Positions 50,989-59,704 of a stretch of 64,000 nt of DNA are shown here, piece by piece. The number at the start of each line of letters is the position of its first letter. The first letter of the stretch is position 1. The stretch lies in the NCBI RefSeq assembly GCF_042647165.1, contig NZ_JBHRUV010000002.1; one strand, written 5' to 3'. A program made the translations under genes and the position numbers. Source of the DNA: Camelimonas abortus (GTDB lineage Bacteria > Pseudomonadota > Alphaproteobacteria > Rhizobiales > Beijerinckiaceae). Under the pieces are notes generated by a model, which did not search any database, was not told the DNA's origin, and saw nothing but the letters and a program-made list of their open reading frames with translations.

Positions 50989-52596
50989 ATGAAATCCACG
51001 ATGATGTCGACGCAGCTGTCGCTCAACACCATCTTTGAGCGACTCGACCGGCTGTTCGGCAAGCAGACCATCACCTCGCGCCTGCCGGACAAGTCGCTTC
51101 GCGTCCAGACTTACGCTGAAATCGCCGATCGCACCCGCGCCCTCGCACACGCGCTGCAGGGCCTCGGCGTGAAGCCCGGCGACCGCGTCGCCACGCTGTG
51201 CTGGAACCACAACGCCCATCTGGAGGCCTATTTCGGCATTCCCCTGGTCGGGGCGGTGATGCACACCCTCAACCTGCGCCTGTCCGGCGAGGAGATCGGC
51301 TGGATCGCCGGCCACGCCGGCTCGCGGGTGCTGATCGTCGACGACGTGCTGCTGCCGCTGTACCAGCAGGTGGCGAAGCACCACGCCTTCGACCACGTCA
51401 TCGTCTTCCCCTTCGGCGGCGGCGAGGTTCCGGAGGGGCTGCACGATTACGAGAAGCTGATCGCGCCGCACCGGGGCAAGTCCTTCACCCCGGCGCCCCA
51501 TGACGAGAACGACGCCATCGGCCTGTGCTACACCTCCGGCACCACCGGCCGGCCCAAGGGCGTGGCCTATTCCCACCGCTCCACGGTGCTGCATTCGCTG
51601 TCCATGAGCCTGCCGGACCACTGCGCCCTGAGCAGCCGCGACCGCGTGCTGGCGGTGACGCCGATGTTCCACGCCAACTGCTGGGGCATGCCCTACGCCG
51701 CGGTGCTCACCGGCGCCAGCCTGATCATGCCCGGTCCGCACCTGCACGGCGACGACCTGCTCGACCTGATCGTCGCCACCCAGCCGACGCTGTCGCTGGG
51801 CGTGCCCACCATCTGGCTGTCGCTGATCCAGTTCATGGAGGCCAATCCGGGCCGCTGGGAGCTGCCCAGGGGCATGCGCAGCCTTGTCGGCGGCTCGGCC
51901 GCGCCGGAGAGCCTCATCCGCGCCTTCGCCGAGCGCGGCGTCACCCTGCTGCAGGGCTGGGGCATGACCGAGACCTCGCCGCTCGGCACCGTCAGCTTCA
52001 TCAAGCCGGAGCTGGCCGACGCCAGCGATGACGAGAAGTTCCGCCGCGCCGCCTGCGCCGGCATTCCGGCGCCGCTGGTGGAGATCCGCATCGTCAACGA
52101 GGAGGGCGAGGAGTGCCCGTGGGACGGCAAGACCCCGGGCGAGCTGCAGATCCGCGGCCCCTACATCACCGGCTCCTACTTCCGTCTCGACCATGACCCG
52201 GACAAGCACACCGCGGACGGCTGGCTGCGCACCGGCGACGTCGCCGTGTTCGACGAGCTGGGCTACATGCGCATCACCGACCGCACCAAGGACCTGATCA
52301 AGAGCGGCGGCGAGTGGATCAGCTCGGTGGACATGGAGAACGCGCTGATGTCGCACCCGGCGGTGGCCGAGGCGGCGGTGATCGCCATTCCGCATGAGAA
52401 GTGGAACGAGCGCCCGCTGGCCTGCGTGGTGTTCAAGCCCGGCCAGTCGGCGACGCCGGAAGAACTCAACAAGGTGCTGGAGGGCCACTTCGCCAGGTGG
52501 CAGCTGCCGGACCGCTATGAGGTGCTGGACGCCATTCCGCGCACCTCCACCGGCAAGTTCTTCAAGCTCAGGCTGCGCGAGATGTTCCCGGCCTGA
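50989..52596 (+). CDS. Fatty-acid--CoA ligase (AMP-dependent acyl-CoA synthetase, DmdB-like)
   Basis: The 535-residue ANL enzyme makes acyl-CoA from medium or long carboxylic acids. Motifs in order are YTSGTTGRPKGVAYSH, the GWGMTETSPLGTVS loop, RTGDVAVFDELGYM, DRTKDLIKSGGEWISS and the C-terminal lysine in RTSTGKFFKL; all are intact. This subgroup, in which the family start reads LSLNTIFERLDRLFG, includes methylmercaptopropionate-CoA ligases (DmdB) and generic fatty-acyl ligases, so substrate is open. The ATG at 50989 is chosen for a GGGGAGG ribosome-binding site. A strong terminator follows at 52626-52655. Confidence 0.92.
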   Translation: MKSTMMSTQLSLNTIFERLDRLFGKQTITSRLPDKSLRVQTYAEIADRTRALAHALQGLGVKPGDRVATLCWNHNAHLEAYFGIPLVGAVMHTLNLRLSGEEIGWIAGHAGSRVLIVDDVLLPLYQQVAKHHAFDHVIVFPFGGGEVPEGLHDYEKLIAPHRGKSFTPAPHDENDAIGLCYTSGTTGRPKGVAYSHRSTVLHSLSMSLPDHCALSSRDRVLAVTPMFHANCWGMPYAAVLTGASLIMPGPHLHGDDLLDLIVATQPTLSLGVPTIWLSLIQFMEANPGRWELPRGMRSLVGGSAAPESLIRAFAERGVTLLQGWGMTETSPLGTVSFIKPELADASDDEKFRRAACAGIPAPLVEIRIVNEEGEECPWDGKTPGELQIRGPYITGSYFRLDHDPDKHTADGWLRTGDVAVFDELGYMRITDRTKDLIKSGGEWISSVDMENALMSHPAVAEAAVIAIPHEKWNERPLACVVFKPGQSATPEELNKVLEGHFARWQLPDRYEVLDAIPRTSTGKFFKLRLREMFPA

Positions 52597-52625
52597 GCCG
52601 GCGGCCGGCGCGCTCCTCCAGACGC

Positions 52626-52655
52626 AAACGGCGGCCCCCCCGGGCCGCCGTTTTT
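52626..52655 (+). terminator. Intrinsic terminator, probably bidirectional
   Basis: A 12-bp perfect stem, AAACGGCGGCCC (52626-52637) and GGGCCGCCGTTT (52642-52653), with a 4-base loop, continues into TTTTT (52651-52655). It lies 30 bp after the CoA ligase stop and 26 bp before the convergent aminotransferase stop. The A-rich 5' side would give a short U tract in the other direction as well. Confidence 0.88.
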
Positions 52656-52680
52656 CATCGCCTGGCCGGATCCGCCGGCG

Positions 52681-53898
52681 TCAGGCGCCGGCGGCCCGCA
52701 GCAGGCGGCCGAGGCGCAGCATGCCCTCGGCGATCGTCGCCGGATCGGCGCAGGAGAAGCTGAGCCGCAGCGTGTTGGCGCCGGTTCCGTCGGCGTGGAA
52801 CGCCTGCCCCGGCACGAAGGCCACCTTCTCGGTCTCCACGGCCCGGGCCAGCAGCTGCGCCCCGTCCATGCCCTCCGGCAGGTTGAGCCAGATGAACATG
52901 CCGCCTTCCGGGCGGCTCCAGGTCACGCTGTCCGGCATGTGGCGGGCGAGCGCCTCCAGCATGGCGTCGCGCCGGCCGCGGTAGACGCCCCGGATCTTCT
53001 CCACCTGCGCGTCAAAGATGCGCGACGCCACATGGGCGATGGCCATCTGGTTGATGGTGGAGGAATGCAGGTCCGCCGCCTGCTTGGTCAGCACCAGCTT
53101 GCGGATCACCGGCTCGGCGGCGACGATGTAGCCGACGCGCAGGCCCGGCGCCAGGGTCTTGGAGAAGCTGCCGCAATAGAGGGTGCGCGTGGCGTTGACG
53201 CCGCCCGAGCGCGCCACGTCGAGGGCGAGGACCGGTGGAATCGCCTCGCCGTCATAGCGCAGCGACTGGTAGGCGGCGTCCTCGATGATGGCGATGTCCA
53301 GCGCCTCCGCCAGGTCAAGCAGCGCGTGGCGGCCGGCGAGGTCGAGCGTCTCGCCGGTGGGGTTGGCGAAATCCGCCGAGAGATAGGCGAACTTCACCGC
53401 GCCGCCGGCCGCCGCCGCCGCCGCGCGGTAGGATTCGGGCGTCCGGTTGCCGCTGACGGTCAGCTGGTCATAGTTCGGCTCATAGGCGTTGAACGCCTGC
53501 AGCGCGCCCAGATAGGTGGGCCAGCGCACCAGCGCCGTGTCGCCTGGCGAGAGGAACAGCTTGCCGAGATAGTCCAGCCCCTGCTGCGAGCCGGAGACGA
53601 TGAGAATGTTGTCGACGCCGCAGGGAACGCCGAGCTTGCCCATCTCTCCGACAAGCCATTCGCGCAGCGGCGCGTAGCCTTCGCTGACCGAATACTGCAG
53701 CCCCGCCGCGCCGCTCTCGCCGGCGAGGATGGCGGCGTAGGCTCCGGCGAACGCCTCCTGCGGGAACAGCGCCGGATCCGGAATGCCGCCCGCAAACGAG
53801 ATGATGTCCGGTCGCTCAAGCAGTTTGAGCAGTTCGCGAATTTCAGACGCCTTCATCCGCGCGGCGCGGGTGGCGAACGCCTGTTCCCAGCTGAACAT
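52681..53898 (-). CDS. PLP-dependent aminotransferase, 2-aminoadipate/LysN-like (class I/II)
   Basis: The 405-residue fold-type I enzyme resembles MocR-like free aminotransferases such as LysN: MKASEIRELLKLLERPDIIS and FAGGIPDPALFP at the front, VSGSQQGLDYLGKLFLSPGD for the cofactor loop, and the Schiff-base lysine in YCGSFSKTLAPGLRVGYI. There is no DNA-binding extension, so it is an enzyme, not a GntR/MocR regulator. The ATG at 53898 is preferred to a TTG 12 codons upstream. Substrate could be 2-aminoadipate, aromatic or branched amino acids. Confidence 0.9.
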   Translation of the reverse strand: MFSWEQAFATRAARMKASEIRELLKLLERPDIISFAGGIPDPALFPQEAFAGAYAAILAGESGAAGLQYSVSEGYAPLREWLVGEMGKLGVPCGVDNILIVSGSQQGLDYLGKLFLSPGDTALVRWPTYLGALQAFNAYEPNYDQLTVSGNRTPESYRAAAAAAGGAVKFAYLSADFANPTGETLDLAGRHALLDLAEALDIAIIEDAAYQSLRYDGEAIPPVLALDVARSGGVNATRTLYCGSFSKTLAPGLRVGYIVAAEPVIRKLVLTKQAADLHSSTINQMAIAHVASRIFDAQVEKIRGVYRGRRDAMLEALARHMPDSVTWSRPEGGMFIWLNLPEGMDGAQLLARAVETEKVAFVPGQAFHADGTGANTLRLSFSCADPATIAEGMLRLGRLLRAAGA

Positions 53899-54124
53899 GG
53901 GGGTGGACCTCGGCTTGTTGGCGCCCGTCACCAAACACAGCCCCGCAGATGTGTCAATGATGCTGACTTAATTTGCGCGCAGGCCTGCCCGGCGCTCACG
54001 GCAGGCCGGCGCCCGCCCCATCGCCGTCCCCCGGCGCCACGGGCGCCGGCGTCACCTTGCGCGGTCCCGGACCGGGGCCGCGGCGCAATCTTTTCCACAG
54101 CCCGCCGCGTGACGCGGCAGGAGA

Positions 54125-54190
54125 ATGTAACAATATTGCATAAGCCGGTTGACCCTCCCGGATGCACGAGATGTAATAACATTGCATTTC
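54125..54190 (+). promoter_or_regulatory. Two probable Zur boxes at the TonB receptor promoter
   Basis: Two related 17-bp imperfect palindromes, ATGTAACAATATTGCAT (54125-54141) and ATGTAATAACATTGCAT (54171-54187), lie with centres 46 bp apart. The second extends to a 23-bp palindrome with GAG/TTC ends (54168-54190), resembling known Zur sites. A candidate promoter, TTGACC (54149-54154) and TAATAA (54174-54179), places the second box over the -10 element. The downstream receptor is zinc-type, which supports zinc repression. This is the most AT-rich patch in the 302-bp interval 53899-54200; the remainder shows nothing recognisable. Confidence 0.75.
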
Positions 54191-54200
54191 AGGGGTCGTC

Positions 54201-56507
54201 ATGGTCGCGTTACATCTCCGCCGTCCGGCGCCGGCCGGTTCCGCCGCCGCATCCGCAGTCCGTTTCCGTCGCAGCCTTTCTTTCGTCAGCATCGCCGCGC
54301 TCGCCGCCGCCCTGGGCGCGGGCGCCGCCGCCGCCCGGCCGGGGCAGACGCTGGAGCTTGACGCCATCGAGGTCACCGCCGACACGCCGGTCGCCGGCCA
54401 TGGCAAAAGCGACGGCGCGGCCGCGCCGGGCATGATGGTCGTGCCCGCGCGCTCTTTCGCGCCCGTCTCGGTGGTGACGCGCGCCGATCTGGAGAACCGT
54501 CTGCCGCAGAGCGTCGGCGAGGCGGTGGCGGATCTGCCAGGCGTCGCCGCCACCGGTTTCGCGCCCGGCGCCAGCCGGCCGGTGATCCGGGGGCTGGACA
54601 GCCACCGGGTGAGCATCCAGCAGGGCGGCGTCGACGCTTCCGGCGTGTCCGCGGTCGGCGAGGACCATGGCGCGCCGGCCAGCCCGCTGGCGGCGGAGCG
54701 CATCGACGTGATCCGCGGTCCGGCGACGCTGCGTTACGGCGGCCACGCCATCGGCGGCGTGGTCAGCCTCAGCGACCGGCGCATTCCCGAGAAAATTCCG
54801 GAAAAGGGGCGCGAAGGCCGGCTGCTCACCGGCGTCACCAGCGGCAACCGCGGTTTTGTCGCCGCCGGCGAGGTCACCGCCGGGGCCAGGGGCGTGGCGG
54901 TGCACGCCGATTTCTTCCGCCAGCGCTCCGGCGACTACGACACGCCCGACGGGCCCATGGCCAATTCGGCGCTGGAGGCCTGGGGGGCGGCCATTGGCGG
55001 CTCCTTCATCACCGACAGCGGCTTCGCCGGCCTGTCCTGGTCGCGTCTGCGCAGCCGCTACGGCATCCCTGGCGGCGAGGAGGCGGCGCTGCGCAGCCGC
55101 ATCGACATGCAGGAGGACCGGCTGACCCTGCGGGGCGAGCACCGCCCGGGCGCGTCCTGGCTGGAGGCGGTCCGCTTCTGGGCCGGCGCCGCCAGTTACC
55201 GTCACCGCGAGCTGGGCCTGCCCCACGATCACGCCGGCGGGCCTGACCACGACCACGATCATGATCACGCCGGCCATGACCATGATCACCACGACCGCCT
55301 GGGCGACCATGTTCACGGTCACCATGACCATGCCGTCGCGCCGGCCGGCGAGACGGTGCATTCGGTGTTCTACAACCGCCGGCAGGAGGCGCGGGTGGAG
55401 GCGCAGTTCGCGCCCTTCGCTTCCGCCGCCGGAACATGGAGCGGCGCGCTGGGCGTGCACGGCTTTCGCCAGAAGCTGGACGCCGCCGGCGAGGGCGGCG
55501 GCCTGATCGCCCCGGCGGAAACCCGCGCTGTCGCCGCCTATGTGTTCGGGGAGCTGCAGATCAGCGAGCGCTGGCGGGCGCAGCTGGCCGGACGCGCCGG
55601 CGCGGTGGAGGTGCAGGGCTCGGCGCCGCGCTTCCCTGCAGGCTACCTGCCGGTCCCCGGTTTCACCGAACCGGCGCTGACGCCGCGCACCCGCAATTTC
55701 GCGCCGAAGAGCGTCAGCGCCGGACTCCAGTACGCCCTGCCGTGGCATGGCGTGGTCGCCACGCTCAACGCCCAGTATGTGGAGCGCGCTCCCGCCGCGC
55801 CGGAGCTGTTCTCGAAGGGGCCCCACCACGCCTCGGGAACCTTCGAGATCGGCGATCCCGGCCTCAAGGTCGAGCGCGCCCGCACCATCGAGTTCAGCCT
55901 GAAGAAGGCGGACGGGCCGGCGCGCTTTGAGGGCAGCGTTTACCATACCCGCTACGCCGGCTTCATCTACCGGCGCGACACCGGCGCCGGCTGCGGCCAC
56001 AGCTTCGCCACCTGCGGCGTCGACGACGAATTCCGCCAGGTGGTCTACGACCAGCGCGGCGCGCGCTTCACCGGCGCCGAGTTCATGGGGCAGTTCGACC
56101 TCGCCAGCCTCGGCGCCGGCAAGTTCGGCGTCGAGGCGCGCTATGACGTCGTCCACGCCCGCTTCGACGACGGCTCCCCCGTGCCGCGCATGCCGCCGCA
56201 GCGGGTGAGCGGCGGCGTCTACTGGCGCAGCGACGACGTTTTCGCCCGCGTGCTGCTCACCCACGCCTTCGCCCGCAACAGCACCGCCCCCCATGAAACC
56301 CGCACCCCCGGCTACAACAACCTGCGGGCCGAGCTGAACTGGCGCGTGAAGCTGCCGGCCAGCGGCGCCGGCGTTGAGGAAGTGACGCTGGGGGTATTGG
56401 GCGATAACCTGCTTGACGCGCGCATCCGCAACAGCGTCTCCTTCCGCAAGGATGAAGTGCTGATGCCCGGCCGCAACGTGCGCGCCCATCTGACGGTGAC
56501 GTTCTGA
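54201..56507 (+). CDS. TonB-dependent receptor with His-rich loop, ZnuD-like zinc uptake
   Basis: This 768-residue outer-membrane receptor has a signal peptide (hydrophobic about 27-46, AAARP cleavage). A plug domain follows, with DLPGVAATGFAPGASRPVIRG and RIDVIRGPATLRYGGHAIGG, and then a 22-strand barrel ending in F (HLTVTF). Residues 342-377 hold 15 histidines alternating with aspartates (for example DHDHDHDHAGHDHDHHD), an extracellular metal-capturing loop as in ZnuD. The plug also has GEDHGAPAS, a ZnuD-type metal region. Two probable Zur boxes precede it. The start is only 10 bp past the second box, implying a very short leader. No TonB or zinc ABC transporter genes are in the window. Confidence 0.92.
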   Translation: MVALHLRRPAPAGSAAASAVRFRRSLSFVSIAALAAALGAGAAAARPGQTLELDAIEVTADTPVAGHGKSDGAAAPGMMVVPARSFAPVSVVTRADLENRLPQSVGEAVADLPGVAATGFAPGASRPVIRGLDSHRVSIQQGGVDASGVSAVGEDHGAPASPLAAERIDVIRGPATLRYGGHAIGGVVSLSDRRIPEKIPEKGREGRLLTGVTSGNRGFVAAGEVTAGARGVAVHADFFRQRSGDYDTPDGPMANSALEAWGAAIGGSFITDSGFAGLSWSRLRSRYGIPGGEEAALRSRIDMQEDRLTLRGEHRPGASWLEAVRFWAGAASYRHRELGLPHDHAGGPDHDHDHDHAGHDHDHHDRLGDHVHGHHDHAVAPAGETVHSVFYNRRQEARVEAQFAPFASAAGTWSGALGVHGFRQKLDAAGEGGGLIAPAETRAVAAYVFGELQISERWRAQLAGRAGAVEVQGSAPRFPAGYLPVPGFTEPALTPRTRNFAPKSVSAGLQYALPWHGVVATLNAQYVERAPAAPELFSKGPHHASGTFEIGDPGLKVERARTIEFSLKKADGPARFEGSVYHTRYAGFIYRRDTGAGCGHSFATCGVDDEFRQVVYDQRGARFTGAEFMGQFDLASLGAGKFGVEARYDVVHARFDDGSPVPRMPPQRVSGGVYWRSDDVFARVLLTHAFARNSTAPHETRTPGYNNLRAELNWRVKLPASGAGVEEVTLGVLGDNLLDARIRNSVSFRKDEVLMPGRNVRAHLTVTF

Positions 56508-56568
56508 CAGCAGGTTTGACGGCGTCCGCGGCGGCGTTTTCCGGGGGGACAGCGTCGCCGCCGCCCGG

Positions 56569-56594
56569 CCCCCCGCCGCTCCGGCGGCGGGGGG
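56569..56594 (+). terminator. GC-rich hairpin after the TonB receptor
   Basis: 10-bp arms CCCCCCGCCG (56569-56578) and CGGCGGGGGG (56585-56594) with a 6-base loop lie 60 bp after the receptor stop. No T run follows, so this may be a Rho-dependent end or an RNA-stability hairpin. Confidence 0.35.
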
Positions 56595-56687
56595 AAGGGG
56601 CTTTCGCCGCGCGCATGTGACAAGCGGCGCGGAGGCCGCTAAGAGGACGCCTCAACCCGCATTGTCAGAGCTTTTCGTGGACCATAG

Positions 56688-57131
56688 ATGAAGCCACCTG
56701 TCTGGCGCCTCGAGCGTTCCGTTTACCCGCATTTCGTCCGCATCCAGACCCGCTACCGGGATGAGGACCGGCTCCATCACATCAACAACATCGCCATCGC
56801 CGAATATTACGACGAGGCGCGGTCGGTCTTCACGCGCGAGATGTTCGCGCAGGCCGGCGTCAGCGAGCGCACCCGCATCGTCACCGCCGACAGCCGCGTG
56901 ACCTATCTTGCGGAAGTCTTCCACATGCAGCCGGTGGAGATCGCCACCGGCATCCTGCGCATCGGCGGCTCGTCCTATGAGATCGGCCAGGCGCTGTTCG
57001 TCGGCGATTCGTGCAAGGGCGTGTGCGCCACGGTGTTCGTCCACGCCGAGAAGACCGGCGCCACGCCCATGCCGGCGCAGCTGCGCGCGGCGCTGGAGAC
57101 CATGCGCATCCGCGTTCCGCAGCCCGCCTGA
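56688..57131 (+). CDS. Acyl-CoA thioesterase, 4HBT (hotdog) family
   Basis: The 147-residue single-hotdog protein has the 4-hydroxybenzoyl-CoA thioesterase-type entry RIQTRYRDEDRLHHINNIAIAEYYDEAR (Asp near residue 25 is the usual catalytic acid), with a Thr/Ser-rich strand RIVTADSRVTYLAEV behind it. It should hydrolyse a small or medium acyl-CoA in the cytoplasm. The upstream ribosome-binding site is poor. It is followed convergently by galE; no clear operon partner. Confidence 0.85.
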   Translation: MKPPVWRLERSVYPHFVRIQTRYRDEDRLHHINNIAIAEYYDEARSVFTREMFAQAGVSERTRIVTADSRVTYLAEVFHMQPVEIATGILRIGGSSYEIGQALFVGDSCKGVCATVFVHAEKTGATPMPAQLRAALETMRIRVPQPA

Positions 57132-57173
57132 GGCGCAGGCCCCGGGGCGGGCGCGGCCCGCTCCGGCCCGGCG

Positions 57174-58199
57174 TCACGCGCCGTAGCCGTCCGGGTTCCG
57201 TGACTGCCAGTTCCAGGAGCTGCGGCACATGTCGTCCAGGCTGTGGCGGGCGCGCCAGCCGAGCGTCCGCTCCGCCTTGCCGGGGTTGGCGTAATAGGCG
57301 GCGATGTCGCCAGGGCGCCGGCCGGCCACCCGGCACGGCAGGCGCCGGCCGCAGGCCCGTTCATAGGCGGCCAGCACCTCGCGCACGGTGGCGCCGGCGC
57401 CGCTGCCGATGTTGAACGTCTCCGCGCCGCGCGGCGCCGCGAGGGCGAAATCCAGCGCCGCCACATGCGCCGCCGCCAGATCCACCACATGAATGTAGTC
57501 GCGCAGGCCGGTGCCGTCGCGGGTGTCCCAGTCGTCGCCGTAGATGCACAGCTCCGCCCGCCGTCCCACGGCCACCTCGGCGATGATCGGCATGAGATTG
57601 TTGGGCGCGTCGCGCGGCGCCTCGCCGATGCGGCCGCTGGCGTGGGCCCCCACCGGATTGAAATAGCGCAGGATGACGCAGCTGCACTCCGGCGTGACCC
57701 GCGCCCAGTCGCGGAGCACCGTTTCCGCCGCGAGCTTGGTGCGGCCGTAGACGCCGGCAGGCAGGCAGGGATGGGCCTCGTCCAGCGGCAGGTACCGGGG
57801 CTCGCCGTACACGGTGGCGGAGGAGGAGAAGATGATCCGCCGGCAGCCTGCCGCGGCCATCGCCTTCAGCACGTTGATGGTGCCGCTGACGTTGACGTCG
57901 TAATAGTCCAGCGGCGCCCGCTCGGCCTCGTCCACCGCCTTGAGGCCGGCGAAATGGATCACGACGTCGGGACGGTAGCGGGCGCACAGGCGCGTCACCG
58001 CCGCCAGGTCGCGCATGTCCGCCCGTTCGACGCGGACGGCGCGGCCGGCGAGCGCCGCCACCCGGCGCATGGCTTCCGGGGAGCTGTTGGCGAAGCTGTC
58101 GACGACGCACACGTCATGGCCGCGCGCGAGCAGCTCCAGCACCGTGTGGCTGCCGATATAACCTGCGCCGCCGGTCACCAGTACGCGTGCTGCGGTCAT
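57174..58199 (-). CDS. galE: UDP-glucose 4-epimerase
   Basis: The 341-residue extended SDR interconverts UDP-glucose and UDP-galactose for surface polysaccharide synthesis. It has the NAD loop VTGGAGYIGSH at residues 8-18, VIHFAGLKAVDEA, the catalytic SSSATVYG and YGRTK (Tyr-x-x-x-Lys), and RYFNPVGAHASGRIGE. The ATG at 58199 has AGGAG 5 bases upstream; the frame is open further upstream without homology. The family signature is intact and the length typical. No other polysaccharide genes are adjacent. Confidence 0.93.
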   Translation of the reverse strand: MTAARVLVTGGAGYIGSHTVLELLARGHDVCVVDSFANSSPEAMRRVAALAGRAVRVERADMRDLAAVTRLCARYRPDVVIHFAGLKAVDEAERAPLDYYDVNVSGTINVLKAMAAAGCRRIIFSSSATVYGEPRYLPLDEAHPCLPAGVYGRTKLAAETVLRDWARVTPECSCVILRYFNPVGAHASGRIGEAPRDAPNNLMPIIAEVAVGRRAELCIYGDDWDTRDGTGLRDYIHVVDLAAAHVAALDFALAAPRGAETFNIGSGAGATVREVLAAYERACGRRLPCRVAGRRPGDIAAYYANPGKAERTLGWRARHSLDDMCRSSWNWQSRNPDGYGA

Positions 58200-58381
58200 C
58201 GCTCCTGTCTCCCTGCGCCGGCCGCGGCGCACGCCTGTTTCTACAGCGCCCGGCGCGCCGCGCAACGCGCCCGTCCGGGAGCGGCGGGCGCGGCCGCGAA
58301 AGCGATGGCTGTGGCGCAACCGGCGGCGAATGTAAACGCGCCCCGGCGCCAGATTGCGGCGCGCCCGCCCGGAGCGCCGGC

Positions 58382-59482
58382 TCAGCCGGCGGCCGCCTGC
58401 TCCGCAAGCGTCGGGAAGTCGACGTATCCCTTCGCGCCGCCCTGGTAATACACCGCCGGCGGGGCCTCGTTGAGCGGCGCGCCGGCCTCAAGGCGCCGCA
58501 CCAGGTCCGGGTTGCCGATGAAGGCGCGGCCAAACGCCACCATGTCGGCGCGGCCGCTCTCCACCGCGTCGATGGCCATCTGCCGGTCATAGAGATTGTT
58601 GACGATGGTGACGCCCCGGAACAGCCGGCGCAGCTTCTGCAGGTCGAACGACGGCTCGGCCTCGCGCGAGACGCCGGTGTCGCCCTCCACCAGGTCCAGC
58701 CAGCCGATGCGCAGTCCGTTCAGCCGCTCCACCAGATGGGTGAACAGCGGCTCGGGATCGCTGTCCCATGCGTTGTAGGCGTGACCGACCGGGGCGATGC
58801 GGATCGCCACCCGCTCCGGCTCCCACACCTCCAGCAGCGTCTCCAGCACCTCGATGACGAAGCGCACGCGGTTCTCCACCGGCCCGCCATAGATGTCGTC
58901 GCGCCTGTTGGTCATGTCGCGCAGGAAGCTGTCGATCAGGTAGCTGTGCGCGGCGTGCAGCTCCACGCCGTCGAAGCCGGCCTCCCTGGCGCGGCGGGCG
59001 GCGTCGCGGTACCAGCCCTTCACCACCGGCGCCTCCTCAAGGGTCATGGCGCGGGGCGTCTCGTAGGGAACCATGCCCTGCGGGGTGAAGATCCTGCCCT
59101 CGCCCGGCACGGGCGAGGCGGCCAGCGGCGGCTCCCCGTTCTGCGAAAACGACGAATGGCTGATGCGGCCGGCGTGCCAGAGCTGGCAGAAGATGCGGCC
59201 GCCGCGCGCGCGCACTGCTCCGGTCACCTGCCGCCAGCCGGCCACATGGCTGTCGGCCCACAGCCCCGGCAGGAAGGGGCCGCCGCGGCCGCCGGGCGTC
59301 ACCGCCACCGCCTCGGTGAAGATCAGGCCGGCGTCGCCGCGCTGGCCGTAATAGATCTGCTGCAGCTCGCCGACATGGCCGTCTTCCGTGGCGCGCGCCC
59401 GGGTGACCGGCGACATGGCGATGCGGTTGTTGAGCGTCAGCCCGTTGAGCTCACAGGGCGCGAACAGCTTTGCGGTGGTCAA
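58382..59482 (-). CDS. Old Yellow Enzyme-type alkene reductase (FMN)
   Basis: The 366-residue TIM-barrel flavoenzyme reduces activated C=C bonds with NAD(P)H. Features are NRIAMSPVTRARA, the active-site HxxN-type pair and Tyr in GVELHAAHSYLIDSFL, FLRDMTNRRDDIYGGPVENR, and the C-terminal VAFGRAFIGNPDLVRR. A TTG start at 59482 is chosen because AGGAAGGA lies 7 bases before it and the fold begins at once (KLFAPCELNGL); the next in-frame ATG upstream adds an Arg-rich tail of 15 residues. It is divergent from the ABC receptor gene. Confidence 0.9.
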   Translation of the reverse strand: MTTAKLFAPCELNGLTLNNRIAMSPVTRARATEDGHVGELQQIYYGQRGDAGLIFTEAVAVTPGGRGGPFLPGLWADSHVAGWRQVTGAVRARGGRIFCQLWHAGRISHSSFSQNGEPPLAASPVPGEGRIFTPQGMVPYETPRAMTLEEAPVVKGWYRDAARRAREAGFDGVELHAAHSYLIDSFLRDMTNRRDDIYGGPVENRVRFVIEVLETLLEVWEPERVAIRIAPVGHAYNAWDSDPEPLFTHLVERLNGLRIGWLDLVEGDTGVSREAEPSFDLQKLRRLFRGVTIVNNLYDRQMAIDAVESGRADMVAFGRAFIGNPDLVRRLEAGAPLNEAPPAVYYQGGAKGYVDFPTLAEQAAAG

Positions 59483-59704
59483 GGCGAATCCTTCCTGGGC
59501 GTCGTTGCGGCGCCGCGCGGGCGCCATGCCCGCTGGATTTCATACCGGCGGGCGCGAGGCAAGGCGGCAGACCCGCCGGCGCGGCGGCGAAACCGCTTGC
59601 CGGCGCGCCGCGCCGGCGCCACTCTCGGTGGAAAAAGAGGGGACCGACAATGATGAAAGAAACACATGCGCCGGCGCGCACGCCGGCGCCGGGAAGGAAA
59701 CGCC

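Noticed and set aside
54210..56489. 759-codon minus-strand open frame
   Set aside because: Antisense to the TonB receptor; the Val/Met-rich stretch is simply the reverse of the His-rich loop.
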